NCBI GenBank assembly: GCA_964249755.1
Contig: CAXUDB010000002.1
Location: forward strand, 310,001-374,000
Direction: 5' to 3'
DNA length: 64,000 nucleotides
Origin: Ilyomonas sp964249755
GTDB lineage: Bacteria; Bacteroidota; Bacteroidia; Chitinophagales; Chitinophagaceae
The translations under genes were made by a program, and so were the position numbers. Below the pieces are notes generated by a model. That model did no database searches and had not been told where the DNA came from. It worked only from the letters and a program-made list of their open reading frames with translations. Positions 25,264 to 34,975 of this stretch are shown piece after piece; position 1 is the stretch's first letter; every line of letters starts with the position of its first letter.

Positions 25264-26445
25264 ATGAAATCTGTTTTACTCTTCGTTTTCTGCGCTTGCT
25301 TTTCTCTTTGTTTGAACGCGCAAAAGTATGTCATTGGTCACCGCACTATCACCTGGAAAGATGCTTCCCGCAACAACCGCAGCGTCAAGACAGAAGTGTA
25401 TTACCCGGCTTCATCCAAAGGCGATAATGTGCCGCTGGCAAATGATGGTAAATCCTATCCGGTATTGGTTTTTGGGCATGGCTACCAACTGACTTATAAA
25501 AGCTATTTATGGCTGAAAGACAGCTTGGTTCCAAAAGGTTATTTCATTGCATTTTCCCGCACGGAAGAAAAAACGTTTCCAAGCCATAGTGCTTTTGCCA
25601 AAGACTTAGCGTTTATCGTTACGAGTTTCAATACTGATAAGAGCAACCCGGCTTCGTGGCTCTATAACCGTGTGCTGGCAAAGTATGCCGTAGGCGGACA
25701 TTCTATGGGTGGTGGCTGTTCATTGTTGTCAGTTCAATACAGCCCGTTGATAACGACGGTGGTACCCTTTACAGCGGCAGAAACCAATCCTTCCGCTATT
25801 AATGCGTGCAAAAACATTCAAATTCCTTCACTGTTATTTGCCGGCGAAAAAGATTGCATCTCTCCGCCGGGCAGCAACCAATTGCCTATGTATAACAACA
25901 TCCCGGCCTCATGCAAAGCTTATGTGCTGGTAGATAAAGCCAAGCATTGTCATTGGGCTGCCAACAACGGTACCTGCACCTTGGGTGAAGCTACTTCGTG
26001 TGGATTAGCTACCAACTTCAAACCTACGTTGCTAACCACAATGTCGTTACTGCTGCCATGGCTGAATGGTTATTTATATGGACAAACAAATCAGCTCCTT
26101 GTTTTTAACAATGTGCTTCATGCTTCACAAAATTTCTCTTACCTGCAATCCTGCAATGCGCTGAATAATAGTACTGCGACCACATCTGCAGCAGTACTGC
26201 TTAAAATTTATCCGGTACCCGTGAGGAGTGGAGAGATGATTAATATTGAGTTGCCGTTTACACCTTCAAAGCCTTTAGCAGTAGACATTACAGAAAGCGG
26301 TGCTCTGCAAACCAGAATGATAAAGTTGCAAAGTGCAGGGAACCGTTTTATCAAACTTTCAACAGAAGGGTTAACAAAAGGGCTTCATTATATTTATGTA
26401 GTGAATGAAAACATTCAATATAAAGGAACAGTGCTGATTGAATGA
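25264..26445 (+). CDS. Secreted alpha/beta hydrolase with C-terminal sorting domain
   Basis: A 393-residue protein with a signal peptide (MKSVLLFVFCACFSLCLNAQ). The hydrolase core shows FGHGY (oxyanion-hole region), GGHSMGGG (nucleophilic serine) and an HC-W stretch (KAKHCHWAANNG) that may carry the catalytic histidine. It resembles the chlorophyllase/PET-hydrolase-like branch. The last ~80 residues (VLLKIYPVPVRSGEMINIEL to YKGTVLIE) look like a type A sorting domain for the type IX secretion system, so it is probably exported to the cell surface or outside. Substrate unknown. Confidence 0.85.
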   Translation: MKSVLLFVFCACFSLCLNAQKYVIGHRTITWKDASRNNRSVKTEVYYPASSKGDNVPLANDGKSYPVLVFGHGYQLTYKSYLWLKDSLVPKGYFIAFSRTEEKTFPSHSAFAKDLAFIVTSFNTDKSNPASWLYNRVLAKYAVGGHSMGGGCSLLSVQYSPLITTVVPFTAAETNPSAINACKNIQIPSLLFAGEKDCISPPGSNQLPMYNNIPASCKAYVLVDKAKHCHWAANNGTCTLGEATSCGLATNFKPTLLTTMSLLLPWLNGYLYGQTNQLLVFNNVLHASQNFSYLQSCNALNNSTATTSAAVLLKIYPVPVRSGEMINIELPFTPSKPLAVDITESGALQTRMIKLQSAGNRFIKLSTEGLTKGLHYIYVVNENIQYKGTVLIE

Positions 26446-26467
26446 TAAGTAAGACGTTATATCACGT

Positions 26468-26508
26468 AAACAGAAGGCTCGCACGTTGAACGTGCGAGCC
26501 TTCTGTTT
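26468..26508. terminator. 41-bp near-perfect palindrome, bidirectional terminator
   Basis: Arms of 20 bp (AAACAGAAGGCTCGCACGTT and its exact complement) flank one central base. The structure lies between convergent genes (hydrolase ending at 26445, ppiC-like ending at 26529), and each arm starts or ends with AAAC or GTTT. It can end transcription from both sides. Confidence 0.8.
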
Positions 26509-26528
26509 ATACCAAAACAAAACCGGAT

Positions 26529-28451
26529 TTACTTAATATTCTTAAAGACAGTCTCATTCACTTTTACCGGATACTTCTTCTTTAGTTCCGCTATCCATTT
26601 GTCTTCAACTACCTGCTGATAATCGTTGATGACCATACCGCGTGCTTCGTCGAAACTGCGGGGTTCAGTTTGGGTATGAACGTTGGTAACATAGATAAAT
26701 GAATAACCATTTCCATCATTTACCGATACAGGTTCTGATAGGTAACCAGATTTAATATTTCCTGTATTTTTTACTGGTAATTGGTCTTGTTCAAAGCGAC
26801 TGCTGTCGGCTTGCGCAAGACTTCCGTAAGAATCAACAATATCCCGCCAGCGCGAGGTGCTGTCCCTGATTTTTTGCGCCACTTCATCTGCAATTTGCTT
26901 GTTGTTTGCTGTTACTACAATGGCATCTGCACCCGGCGCCCAAGTGTACTGTGCTTTGTGTGCTTTGTAATATTGCAGTAGCCCAGCGCTGTCCTGCGCC
27001 GCTTTGCCCCACACATGCTTATCCATGGCAGCAAACAGAAGATTAGCATCATTAAATTCATTCAACTGGTTTTTCAGTTCTGGGTGAAAATCTTCAATGT
27101 GCTCTTTGTAATAATTAGTCGTAGCATAATCAATAAACTGCGGCAGCAGTCGGGCATATTCAGGTTTTGGTCCGGCATTGCCTTCCTGTATTTTCATCTG
27201 CACAAACCGTATCCAGTCGCTCACCAATACCTTCTTTTTGGCGAAAGAAAAAAGAACCGTATTGTTATTGATGGCTGTGAAGCGTGGGGAGGCATCACCT
27301 GTAGAAAGCAACGTATCGGTAAACTTCCAGAGTTCTTTTTTGTTGTAAACGGAAGGCTTGTAACCGGCTACTGTTCTCCATTTTTCGGTCAGGTTTTGCC
27401 GGGCAATGGATAGCCTGTCGCCCGAAGCGATTTTTTCCTGCATCGCAGCTTTCAGGGTGATGTCAGATGTATCTGGAACGGCGCTTCTTTTTTCAATCAG
27501 CTTAACGATGTTATAACCATACGCTGTAGCAAAAGGCTTTGATACATCGCCTTCTTTTCCTAAGGCAAACACAGCGTTTTCAAAATCACTGCTGTACTCA
27601 CCTACACTCACTTCTGTTGTTTGTTTGCTGTTGCCTTTGCGGGTACTGTACATCGTCTGCATATCGCTGAACGAAGCGCCGGATTGAATGAGATGATAAA
27701 TTGAATCGGCAACCCCTTCAGCCTTTTGTTTGTCTTCTGCCGTTGCTACAGGTGAAACCGGAAACAGGATATATTGAATCTTGCGTTCTCCCAGTGCGGC
27801 GCGTTCGCTTGTTTCTTTGAAAATATGATACCCGATACGGCTGTGATAAGGCTTTGTGTATTCGCCGGGTTTTAGCGCATACACCAGATTCTCGGCTTCG
27901 TAAGGCAACGTAAATGCCGTGATGTAACCAATGTTTCCTTTGCTGTTTCTCACAGAAGAATCGGTAGCGTATTGAAGTACAACTTCGTCAAAAGATTTAC
28001 CGCTTTTTAAAGCTGCATATGCTTCGTTTATCTTGGCAAATGCAGTTGCCGTATCACCATTTTTAGGCAGCGGAACAAACACCTGCGATAGCTGTATGTC
28101 TTTGCGGCTGCGGGCAAAAGATTCTTTTACCAGACTATTAATATTCGCTTCGTTGTTAATGGCAGTTTCAGCCAGCTCTCTTTTAAAATTATCTGCTTCG
28201 CTTTTATACTCATCCGATGTGTTCATCTTTTCATCATAAGCCGCCTGCACTTTCAGCTTGTATCTGATGTACAGGTCGAGATAATTTTTCAGCGATACGC
28301 TTCGGCTGGTCGTGTCTGCAGACGGGTTTTTGTCAAAGGCTTTTACAAACTCGTTTTTGCTTACAGCTTTATTGCCGTAGGTAAATAAAGTTTGAGATTG
28401 AGCAATTGAAGCAATAAAAAAAAATGAGGCAAAAAAGATGATTGTTTTCAT
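26529..28451 (-). CDS. PpiC/SurA-like peptidyl-prolyl isomerase
   Basis: A 640-residue exported foldase. A signal peptide (MKTIIFFASFFFIASIAQSQ) precedes an N-domain, then two parvulin repeats: IQLSQVFVPLPKNGDTATAF to YGYITAF/RIGYHIFK, and ERKIQYILFPVSP to TAYGYNIVKLIEKR. A third, more divergent segment (WAPGADAIVVTANNKQIADE) resembles another parvulin-like unit. Such proteins assist folding of outer-membrane and secreted proteins. It lies before the TlpA-like gene on the same strand (80 bp apart), so the two may form an envelope-folding unit. Confidence 0.9.
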   Translation of the reverse strand: MKTIIFFASFFFIASIAQSQTLFTYGNKAVSKNEFVKAFDKNPSADTTSRSVSLKNYLDLYIRYKLKVQAAYDEKMNTSDEYKSEADNFKRELAETAINNEANINSLVKESFARSRKDIQLSQVFVPLPKNGDTATAFAKINEAYAALKSGKSFDEVVLQYATDSSVRNSKGNIGYITAFTLPYEAENLVYALKPGEYTKPYHSRIGYHIFKETSERAALGERKIQYILFPVSPVATAEDKQKAEGVADSIYHLIQSGASFSDMQTMYSTRKGNSKQTTEVSVGEYSSDFENAVFALGKEGDVSKPFATAYGYNIVKLIEKRSAVPDTSDITLKAAMQEKIASGDRLSIARQNLTEKWRTVAGYKPSVYNKKELWKFTDTLLSTGDASPRFTAINNNTVLFSFAKKKVLVSDWIRFVQMKIQEGNAGPKPEYARLLPQFIDYATTNYYKEHIEDFHPELKNQLNEFNDANLLFAAMDKHVWGKAAQDSAGLLQYYKAHKAQYTWAPGADAIVVTANNKQIADEVAQKIRDSTSRWRDIVDSYGSLAQADSSRFEQDQLPVKNTGNIKSGYLSEPVSVNDGNGYSFIYVTNVHTQTEPRSFDEARGMVINDYQQVVEDKWIAELKKKYPVKVNETVFKNIK

Positions 28452-28530
28452 AGCATAGTTGTGGCTTACTGATAAACGGGCGTGGGTTGGATATCATTAT
28501 AGATTTCCAATCTTATCAATTCAATTAATA

Positions 28531-29979
28531 TTACTTTACCGGCGGCTTTTCCTGATGTTCCATCACCTCATCAAACTGAAGCAGGCTAAGCCCTTTGGCA
28601 AGTATGTGCTTGTCTTTATCTAACAGGTACATCGTTGGTGTCTGGAATACATCATACAACTGCCTGTAGTTCGCTCTGTTCGCCACTTCATCAGCCGTTT
28701 TGGCTTCTTTGGTTTGATAAACGTTTGTCCAATCTTTCAGCTGATGTTCGCCAATAAAATCTTTCCAGGCCTCAACCGCTGCATCAGAAGTGTTCACGGC
28801 AAAAATATGCACGCCTTTGCTCTTCCATTTCGCTTTGTAAATGCTGTCCACCCGTGGCACTTCAGTTTTGCAATGGCTGCAGTTTGGGTCCCAGAACAAC
28901 ACAAATGTAAACGGCGCCTCTTCTTTATACAGCGAACGTGTTTTGCCTAATGTATCTGTCAGATCTAGTACTGGCGCAGGCTCGCCAATCTGGTTTGCCA
29001 TCAGGCTGTAAGCGCGGTTGAAAATATATTTGCGCTGGTCAGGTTTCAGCCAGGCTGTATCGCCTTTCGAAAAATAATTTTCAAACAGGAACAGGAACAC
29101 TTTATCCTGACCCATGATTTCGGGATTGATGTATTTATCGGTGAACTTGCCCAATAAGTATTGAAACATGTCCTTATTCGTGCGCGAAGACAGCAGCATA
29201 TAGTTCACTTCCTGGCTGATGCTGTCAGGTTGCGCCGACACGTAATATTTAAGATAGTCGTCAATCTTTGGATCGAAAAAAGGCGTGTGCAGCAAACGGC
29301 TGTCATCAAACGGAACATCATCCCAATAATGGTCTTTTACATAATAATACGCTTCGGCGCTGTTGGGCTGGATATTAGCAGGTACTTCGGGGCGTTTTAC
29401 CGATTTAAAAAACAAAGCCAACATAGAAGCCGGCTCATTCTTAATAACATTCTCTCGGTAAGCATTTAAGGCTTCATCCTGCTTTTGCAGGTCCGCACTG
29501 ATCTTCGCCGAATCTCCTTTTGTTTTTGCGTTCTGCAGCGATGCCTTGAGATTGTTGATAATGGGTACATGCTGCGCTAAAAATTTTGTATAATTCTGAA
29601 AAGCTACATTTTCTTCAGAGCCGGTAAAACTGATGTCATCCGTATGAGCCGTATCTGCCTTGATGGTAAAATGCTGTTTGCTATCCATCAACATTTCGAA
29701 CAGAATACTCTTCTGAGGACTCACTAAAAAGTAAATGCCTCTGTCTAATTTTTTAGCGCCTTTAAAAACGGCTGTGCCATTGGCATCCGTCACCGCAGAA
29801 TCGGCCAGCGTTTTGTATTTGCCGTAGTAAGAGCCGAGATATAACTGAACATCAGAATAAGGCTTTACGGTAGCGGTTATTTCGTAGCCGTTGTCGCTAT
29901 TGGCGGCTGTTTTGGTGGTTTGCGCAAATGAATTTATCAGTATCACAAAACTCATTACACCGCAAAGGATTTGCTTCAT
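28531..29979 (-). CDS. TlpA-like thiol-disulfide oxidoreductase with DUF4369-type N-domain
   Basis: A 482-residue exported protein (MKQILCGVMSFVILINSFAQ). The N-terminal part (YEITATVKPYSDVQLYLGSYYG to FLVSPQKSILFEMLMDSKQ) resembles DUF4369. The C-terminal domain is a thioredoxin fold with PFTFVLFWDPNCSHCKTEVPR: the CSHC pair is the redox centre. A middle helical region (DUF5106-like) lies between. It probably reduces or rearranges disulfides in the periplasm. It is upstream of the ppiC-like gene. Confidence 0.88.
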   Translation of the reverse strand: MKQILCGVMSFVILINSFAQTTKTAANSDNGYEITATVKPYSDVQLYLGSYYGKYKTLADSAVTDANGTAVFKGAKKLDRGIYFLVSPQKSILFEMLMDSKQHFTIKADTAHTDDISFTGSEENVAFQNYTKFLAQHVPIINNLKASLQNAKTKGDSAKISADLQKQDEALNAYRENVIKNEPASMLALFFKSVKRPEVPANIQPNSAEAYYYVKDHYWDDVPFDDSRLLHTPFFDPKIDDYLKYYVSAQPDSISQEVNYMLLSSRTNKDMFQYLLGKFTDKYINPEIMGQDKVFLFLFENYFSKGDTAWLKPDQRKYIFNRAYSLMANQIGEPAPVLDLTDTLGKTRSLYKEEAPFTFVLFWDPNCSHCKTEVPRVDSIYKAKWKSKGVHIFAVNTSDAAVEAWKDFIGEHQLKDWTNVYQTKEAKTADEVANRANYRQLYDVFQTPTMYLLDKDKHILAKGLSLLQFDEVMEHQEKPPVK

Positions 29980-30315
29980 CCAGTGAAAATTTTAAGAAGG
30001 TAAAAATATCGCAATTCAGGTTTGCAGTTATTAAGATTAGTTTAAAAACGGAATATTGAAGAACTTGTTCTGAAAAAGAAAGAGCTTTTTGTTCTAAAGT
30101 ATCAGTATAGTTTTCTTTTGAGCGAACGATGCATCGACATTGAGCTATAAAAATTCCCAAGAATTTGCACACTATTTTATATCCGCTATCAGGATTCAGT
30201 TCATTCACATTTTACATCGTAAACCTCGCCTCTAATATCGTACATAACTCCACTTTACCAAAACTTTTCACCACACTGTATACCCATCGGCTTACTTTTA
30301 ACCGTTTCAAAAAAC
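29980..30315. other. Intergenic region between the TlpA-like gene and porX
   Basis: 336 bp between divergent genes. It should hold both promoters, but I see no full match to TTG / TAnnTTTG on either strand, no repeat and no convincing small gene. Confidence 0.5.
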
Positions 30316-31881
30316 ATGACAACGATGGCATTAGCAAAAATACTTTGGGCAGACGACGAAATAGATAACCTGCAATCGCAGCGCTTATTTTTAGAAAGCA
30401 AAGGCTACGAAGTGAAAACCTTCACCAATGGTTTTGATGCCATTGATTATGTGAAGGACAATGCTGTAGATGTGGTGCTGCTCGATGAAAGCATGCCCGG
30501 TATTACTGGTCTCGAAACACTGGCGAAAATAAAAGAAGTGAACCCAACAGTGCCTGTGGTGATGATCACCAAAAATGAAACGGAAAATCTGATGGAAGAA
30601 GCCATCGGCAGCCAGATCACCGATTATCTCATTAAGCCTGTAAACCCAAACCAGGTGCTGCTTTCGTTGAAAAAGATCTTGGATAACCGGAGACTGGTGG
30701 CTGAGAAAACCACGCAGCAATACCAGCAGCAGTTCCGCAATTTATTTATGGCGCTCAACAGCAATCCCGACTATAACGAGTGGATGGATATTTACAAAAA
30801 ACTCACCTATTGGGAGCTGGAAATGGAAAAGAGCGACAGCCCAGAAATGCAGGAAGTGTTTCAGGCACAGAAGGGCGAAGCCAATACAGAGTTTTTTAAA
30901 TTTATCAGTAAGAATTATGCTTCCTGGGTAAATGGCAAAGCGAAAGACGTTCCGTTGATGAGCCACACCTTATTTACTGAAAAAGTGCTGCCTTCGCTTG
31001 AAAAAGGAACGCCAACTTTTTTCCTCATAATAGATAACCTTCGGTACGATCAATGGAAGGCGATTCAACCTATTTTTTCAGAGTATTTCCGGGTGTTAGA
31101 AGAAGATACGTTTTACAGCATTCTTCCCACGGCAACGCAGTATTGCCGCAACGCCATCCTTGCCGGATTGCTGCCTATAGACATCGAAAAGCAATTTCCG
31201 GTGCAATGGAAAAACGATGATGAGGAAGGCGGCAAAAACCTATTTGAAGAAGAATTTTTCAGAGGTCAGTTGCGTCGCCTGAGAAGAGACGACATCAAAT
31301 GCAGCTACACCAAAGTGGTGCATTACAACGATGGACAGCAGTTGGTTAACAACATACACAACTTGCTGCGCAACGATCTGAACATTGTTATTTACAACTT
31401 TGTGGATATGTTGAGCCATGCGCGCACCGAGATGGAAGTATTGAAAGAGCTGGCCAGTGATGAGGTCAGTTATCGCAGCATCACCAAAAGCTGGTTTGAG
31501 CACAGCGCTTTGTACCAGGCGTTGAAAAAAATAGCCGATAAAAAGATCAATCTTGTATTGGCAACCGACCACGGAAGTGTGCGCGTTAAAACGCCTTACA
31601 AAGTAATTGGTGACAAGCAAACCACTACCAACCTTCGTTACAAGCATGGCAGAAATTTGAATTATGAGCCACGCGAAGTCTTAGCCTTCCGCGACCCGCG
31701 CGAAGCGGGTCTTCCTGTTCCGAATGTCAATTCATCGTTCATCTTCGCAAAGGAAGATGGCTACTTATGTTATCCTAATAACTATAACCATTTCGTGAAC
31801 TATTACCGCAATACTTTCCAGCATGGCGGCGTGAGTTTGGAAGAAATGATTGTGCCGGTAGTGAAGATGACAAGTAAATAA
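30316..31881 (+). CDS. porX: PorX-type response regulator with PglZ domain
   Basis: A 521-residue two-domain protein. Residues ~8-125 are a receiver domain (ILWADDEIDNLQSQRLFLES, phosphoacceptor in VVLLDESMPG, then TKNE and LIKPVNPNQ). The rest is a PglZ alkaline-phosphatase-like domain (PTFFLIIDNLRYDQWKAIQP, PTATQYCRNA, TDHGSVRVKTPYKVIGDKQTT). This is the architecture of PorX, which with PorY and SigP controls type IX secretion genes and in which the PglZ domain cleaves oligonucleotides. MALAKILWADDE at 30325 is an alternative start. It is alone on its strand here. Confidence 0.92.
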   Translation: MTTMALAKILWADDEIDNLQSQRLFLESKGYEVKTFTNGFDAIDYVKDNAVDVVLLDESMPGITGLETLAKIKEVNPTVPVVMITKNETENLMEEAIGSQITDYLIKPVNPNQVLLSLKKILDNRRLVAEKTTQQYQQQFRNLFMALNSNPDYNEWMDIYKKLTYWELEMEKSDSPEMQEVFQAQKGEANTEFFKFISKNYASWVNGKAKDVPLMSHTLFTEKVLPSLEKGTPTFFLIIDNLRYDQWKAIQPIFSEYFRVLEEDTFYSILPTATQYCRNAILAGLLPIDIEKQFPVQWKNDDEEGGKNLFEEEFFRGQLRRLRRDDIKCSYTKVVHYNDGQQLVNNIHNLLRNDLNIVIYNFVDMLSHARTEMEVLKELASDEVSYRSITKSWFEHSALYQALKKIADKKINLVLATDHGSVRVKTPYKVIGDKQTTTNLRYKHGRNLNYEPREVLAFRDPREAGLPVPNVNSSFIFAKEDGYLCYPNNYNHFVNYYRNTFQHGGVSLEEMIVPVVKMTSK

Positions 31882-31961
31882 GGATGATAAAACACGAATG
31901 AAACAGACAATCCAAGATATCAAATCTATGCACTAAGTCCGTTTCATCCGTGTTTTATTAA

Positions 31962-32930
31962 TCAATTCGCTGAAGGCTCCGGAATAATCATTTGGTGCAG
32001 CAGCTTTCCTTCCCGCAACAAAGAAATCTGTGCAGGCATACCAATCGTTTCTTCTGTCAGATGTTTGAACAGGTTATCAATGCTTTCCACTTCTCTGCCA
32101 TTGAAAGCAACAATGATATCGCCATATTGAATTCTACGATGATTGAGCGCATTAATCTTCGTCACTTCAAACACAAACACACCGGTTTTATTTTTCAGCT
32201 TGTTGTATTCTCTCATGCGCGGCGTGAGCGATACGGTTTGCCCGGCAATGCCGATGAGAGCCCGAATTACTTTTCCCTTCATAATAAGCTGGCCGGCAAC
32301 ATGTGCAGCAAGATTTGAAGATATTGCGAAACAGATGCCTTGCGCCGAAGAAATAATGGCGGTATTCACGCCAATCACAGCGCCTTCAGAGTTTAATAAT
32401 GGACCGCCTGAGTTGCCCGGATTCAATGCTGCATCCGTTTGTATTACATCATCAATCAAGCGCCCGTTGCCCGCGCGCAGACTTCTGCCAGTTGCGCTCA
32501 CTACGCCAGCTGTTACCGTTTGTTGCAAGCCATACGGGTTGCCAATAGCAATGGCAATCTGCCCCGGTTTTATTGCATCTGAATCGGCGAAAGCCAAACT
32601 TCTGAAACTCCTGCCATCCACTTTTAAAACGGCAATGTCTGTAGAAGCATCGCTGCCCTTAAAATCAGCTTTTAAAGTTGTTCCATCATCTAAAGAAACA
32701 TATAACTCTTTGGCATCGGTAGCCACGTGATGATTCGTAACGATATAACCATCGGAGGAAATAATAAAGCCTGAGCCTGAAGATTCATTTTTATCTCTAT
32801 TCTCTCTCTTGTCTTTATTGCCCACATTACGGATATGCACTACCGAAGGTGAAATAGATTGATACACTTCGCTCACCGTTTGCGAATACGCATCGAGCAG
32901 TTGTGTATCGGTATGAATGGTTGTTATCAT
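31962..32930 (-). CDS. HtrA/DegP-like serine protease, no signal peptide
   Basis: A 322-residue S1C-type protease: catalytic histidine in IVTNHHVATDA, aspartate in DASTDIAVLKV and serine in LNPGNSGGPLLN, followed by one PDZ domain (IGIAGQTVSLTPRMREY to RIQYGDIIVAFNGREVESIDN). The start MITTIHTDTQLLDAYSQT is hydrophilic and there is no upstream hydrophobic helix in frame, so it is predicted to be cytoplasmic, unlike classical DegP. The protease triad appears intact. Confidence 0.88.
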   Translation of the reverse strand: MITTIHTDTQLLDAYSQTVSEVYQSISPSVVHIRNVGNKDKRENRDKNESSGSGFIISSDGYIVTNHHVATDAKELYVSLDDGTTLKADFKGSDASTDIAVLKVDGRSFRSLAFADSDAIKPGQIAIAIGNPYGLQQTVTAGVVSATGRSLRAGNGRLIDDVIQTDAALNPGNSGGPLLNSEGAVIGVNTAIISSAQGICFAISSNLAAHVAGQLIMKGKVIRALIGIAGQTVSLTPRMREYNKLKNKTGVFVFEVTKINALNHRRIQYGDIIVAFNGREVESIDNLFKHLTEETIGMPAQISLLREGKLLHQMIIPEPSAN

Positions 32931-33210
32931 TATAATTTTTTAAGAGTAAGTGTATTCAAGGCTTATACCACCGCGCAAAAGCTGACAGAATGTGCAGAAT
33001 AGCTAAGAATAATGAGCCGATGTGAAAGGCGGGCTTCACAAAACCCGCCAGGGATGACAGTTTTCAACCAGCGTTACCACTGATTTTGATCAGAAATTCT
33101 TTTCCTCTTTTAAGGCAAATAATGGTTAGCTGGCATAATTTTTAGCAAGGTTGGGCGGGAATCTGTATCAATTAATCAAAGGCAAATTTGTCTTTCAAAA
33201 AACAAAACAC

Positions 33211-33612
33211 ATGAGTTTAACAGAGAACTATCTCTCGGAAAATGGCTATGACTATTATGGCAATGCTGCAGAGGACACACTTGTATTTTTTGTGCGGGAT
33301 GAAGACTCACCTTCTAGTGAGACTTCGCCAAAAAGAAGCAACGAGGCTATTCCTAACCTGTCGGACGACATAGTGAACACACAAACGAGCGCGCAGGTGT
33401 ATGCGGAAGGCAAAGGCGACAATTCAACTAACTTCGATGTTCAGCAAACAAAAACATCGGCGGACAACGAATACAGTGATAATTCTGTTTCAGGCTCGCT
33501 GTCTGCACCCGATGACAACCGTGAAGGTGACGATATCAGTGAAACCATTCCGCACCTCGCGCCGATAGATGAGAAGCAGACCGATACACAACAATCCCGT
33601 TTTAAAAACTAA
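33211..33612 (+). CDS. Unrecognised acidic, low-complexity protein
   Basis: From ATG at 33211 (MSLTENYLSENGYDYYGNAAED) 133 residues are encoded, rich in D, E, S, T and N with few hydrophobics after residue 30. It looks largely disordered. No family or partner is recognised. An intrinsic terminator follows at once (33636-33666), which supports a real transcript. Confidence 0.5.
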   Translation: MSLTENYLSENGYDYYGNAAEDTLVFFVRDEDSPSSETSPKRSNEAIPNLSDDIVNTQTSAQVYAEGKGDNSTNFDVQQTKTSADNEYSDNSVSGSLSAPDDNREGDDISETIPHLAPIDEKQTDTQQSRFKN

Positions 33613-33635
33613 CTATCGTATTTTCTTTTTATCAT

Positions 33636-33670
33636 CAAAAAGCTATTGCATTTGCAATAGCTTTTGTTTT
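33636..33670. terminator. Bidirectional terminator
   Basis: AAAAGCTATTGC and GCAATAGCTTTT pair over 12 bp around ATTT, flanked by A- and T-runs on both sides. It serves the plus-strand acidic gene and the convergent ackA gene; the ackA stop lies at its edge. Confidence 0.88.
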
Positions 33671-34865
33671 ATCCGTTCATTAATTGGTAGCATTGCTTTG
33701 CAATCTGCAATTCTTCGTTGGTAGGTATCACCAGCACTTTTACCGGCACATTTAAGGGGCTAATTTCACGAATGCCTGACTCGCGCAGTTCATTGCTTGC
33801 ATCGTTTATCTGAATGTTTAAAAATTCCATTCCGGTGCAAATTCGTTTGCGCATCGCGCTGTCATTTTCGCCCACACCTGCCGTGAAGATAATGGCATCC
33901 AATCCGTTCAGCGCGGCAGTGTACGCGCCGATAAATTTTTTGATGTGGTAAGCATACATGTCGAGTGCCAGTTCCGCTTCGGGGCTGCCTTCTTTCAGGG
34001 CTTCGTTTACGTCGCGCATGTCATTGAAACCGGTTAGCCCCAGCATACCGCTTTGTTTGTTTAAGAGGTTGTTGATGTCTTGGGAAGAGTAGCCTTTGTC
34101 ATATAAATAAAATACAACAGAAGGGTCAATATCGCCGCTCCGCGTGCCCATAATCAACCCTGCAAGCGGACTAAAGCCCATGCTGGTGTCTATGCACTTT
34201 CCTTCCCTCACGGCGGCTATGCTGCAACCATTTCCAAGATGAATAGAGATGAGTTTTGCGGCTTTGTTTTGTAAATAATCACTTGCCTGTTCGGTTACAT
34301 ATTGATGACTCGTCCCATGAAAACCATACACTCTTATCTTATCTTCTTTATAAAATGATTCCGGTACCGCATAACGAAAAGCAAAAGGTGGAAGGGTCTG
34401 ATGGAAGGCTGTATCGAAAACCGCAACCTGCTTTGCCTTGACAAATATTTTCTCCGCGACTTCGATGCCGGTGAGGTTAGCCGGATTGTGCAGCGGTGCT
34501 AATGCTGACAAGGCTTTGATGTCTTTTTTTACTTCATCGGTAATAAACGTTGCCGAGGAATATGTTTCGCCGCCGTGCACAACGCGGTGCCCGACCAATT
34601 CTATTTCTCCATCATTTTTTATCACGCCGGTTTCTTTATCCGTTAATAAAGAAACAATTTGCTGCAAACCTTCTTCATGGTTGTGCAAAGCCATTGTCTG
34701 TTCTTTTATTTTCTCAATTCCATCAACATAAATTTTATGTTTGATGAAAGCGTTGTCCTGCCCGATTCGTTCTATTAAACCAACACAAACCTGCGCCTGA
34801 GACGGCATCCTGAAAAGTTGATATTTGATAGAGCTGCTACCGGAATTGATAACGAGTGTGTTCAT
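33669..34865 (-). CDS. ackA: Acetate kinase
   Basis: Converts acetyl phosphate and ADP to acetate and ATP. MNTLVINSGSSSIKYQLF is the N-terminal signature; VGHRVVHGGETYSSAT, AVFDTAFHQTLP, YGFHGTSHQYVTEQ, SIHLGNGCSIAAVREGK and IIFTAGVGENDSAMR are the other conserved motifs. At 398 residues the length is standard. It follows pta after 110 bp on the same strand; together they drain acetyl-CoA to acetate with ATP gain. Confidence 0.98.
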   Translation of the reverse strand: MNTLVINSGSSSIKYQLFRMPSQAQVCVGLIERIGQDNAFIKHKIYVDGIEKIKEQTMALHNHEEGLQQIVSLLTDKETGVIKNDGEIELVGHRVVHGGETYSSATFITDEVKKDIKALSALAPLHNPANLTGIEVAEKIFVKAKQVAVFDTAFHQTLPPFAFRYAVPESFYKEDKIRVYGFHGTSHQYVTEQASDYLQNKAAKLISIHLGNGCSIAAVREGKCIDTSMGFSPLAGLIMGTRSGDIDPSVVFYLYDKGYSSQDINNLLNKQSGMLGLTGFNDMRDVNEALKEGSPEAELALDMYAYHIKKFIGAYTAALNGLDAIIFTAGVGENDSAMRKRICTGMEFLNIQINDASNELRESGIREISPLNVPVKVLVIPTNEELQIAKQCYQLMNG

Positions 34866-34975
34866 GCATGAAAGATTGGCAATGAATAAAAGAACATTTT
34901 TGAGGAAAGACTAACGAAACAAGCAGGAGATAAGCAATATACAACTTTGTGTCTTCGCACTTTGTAGCAAAAAAA

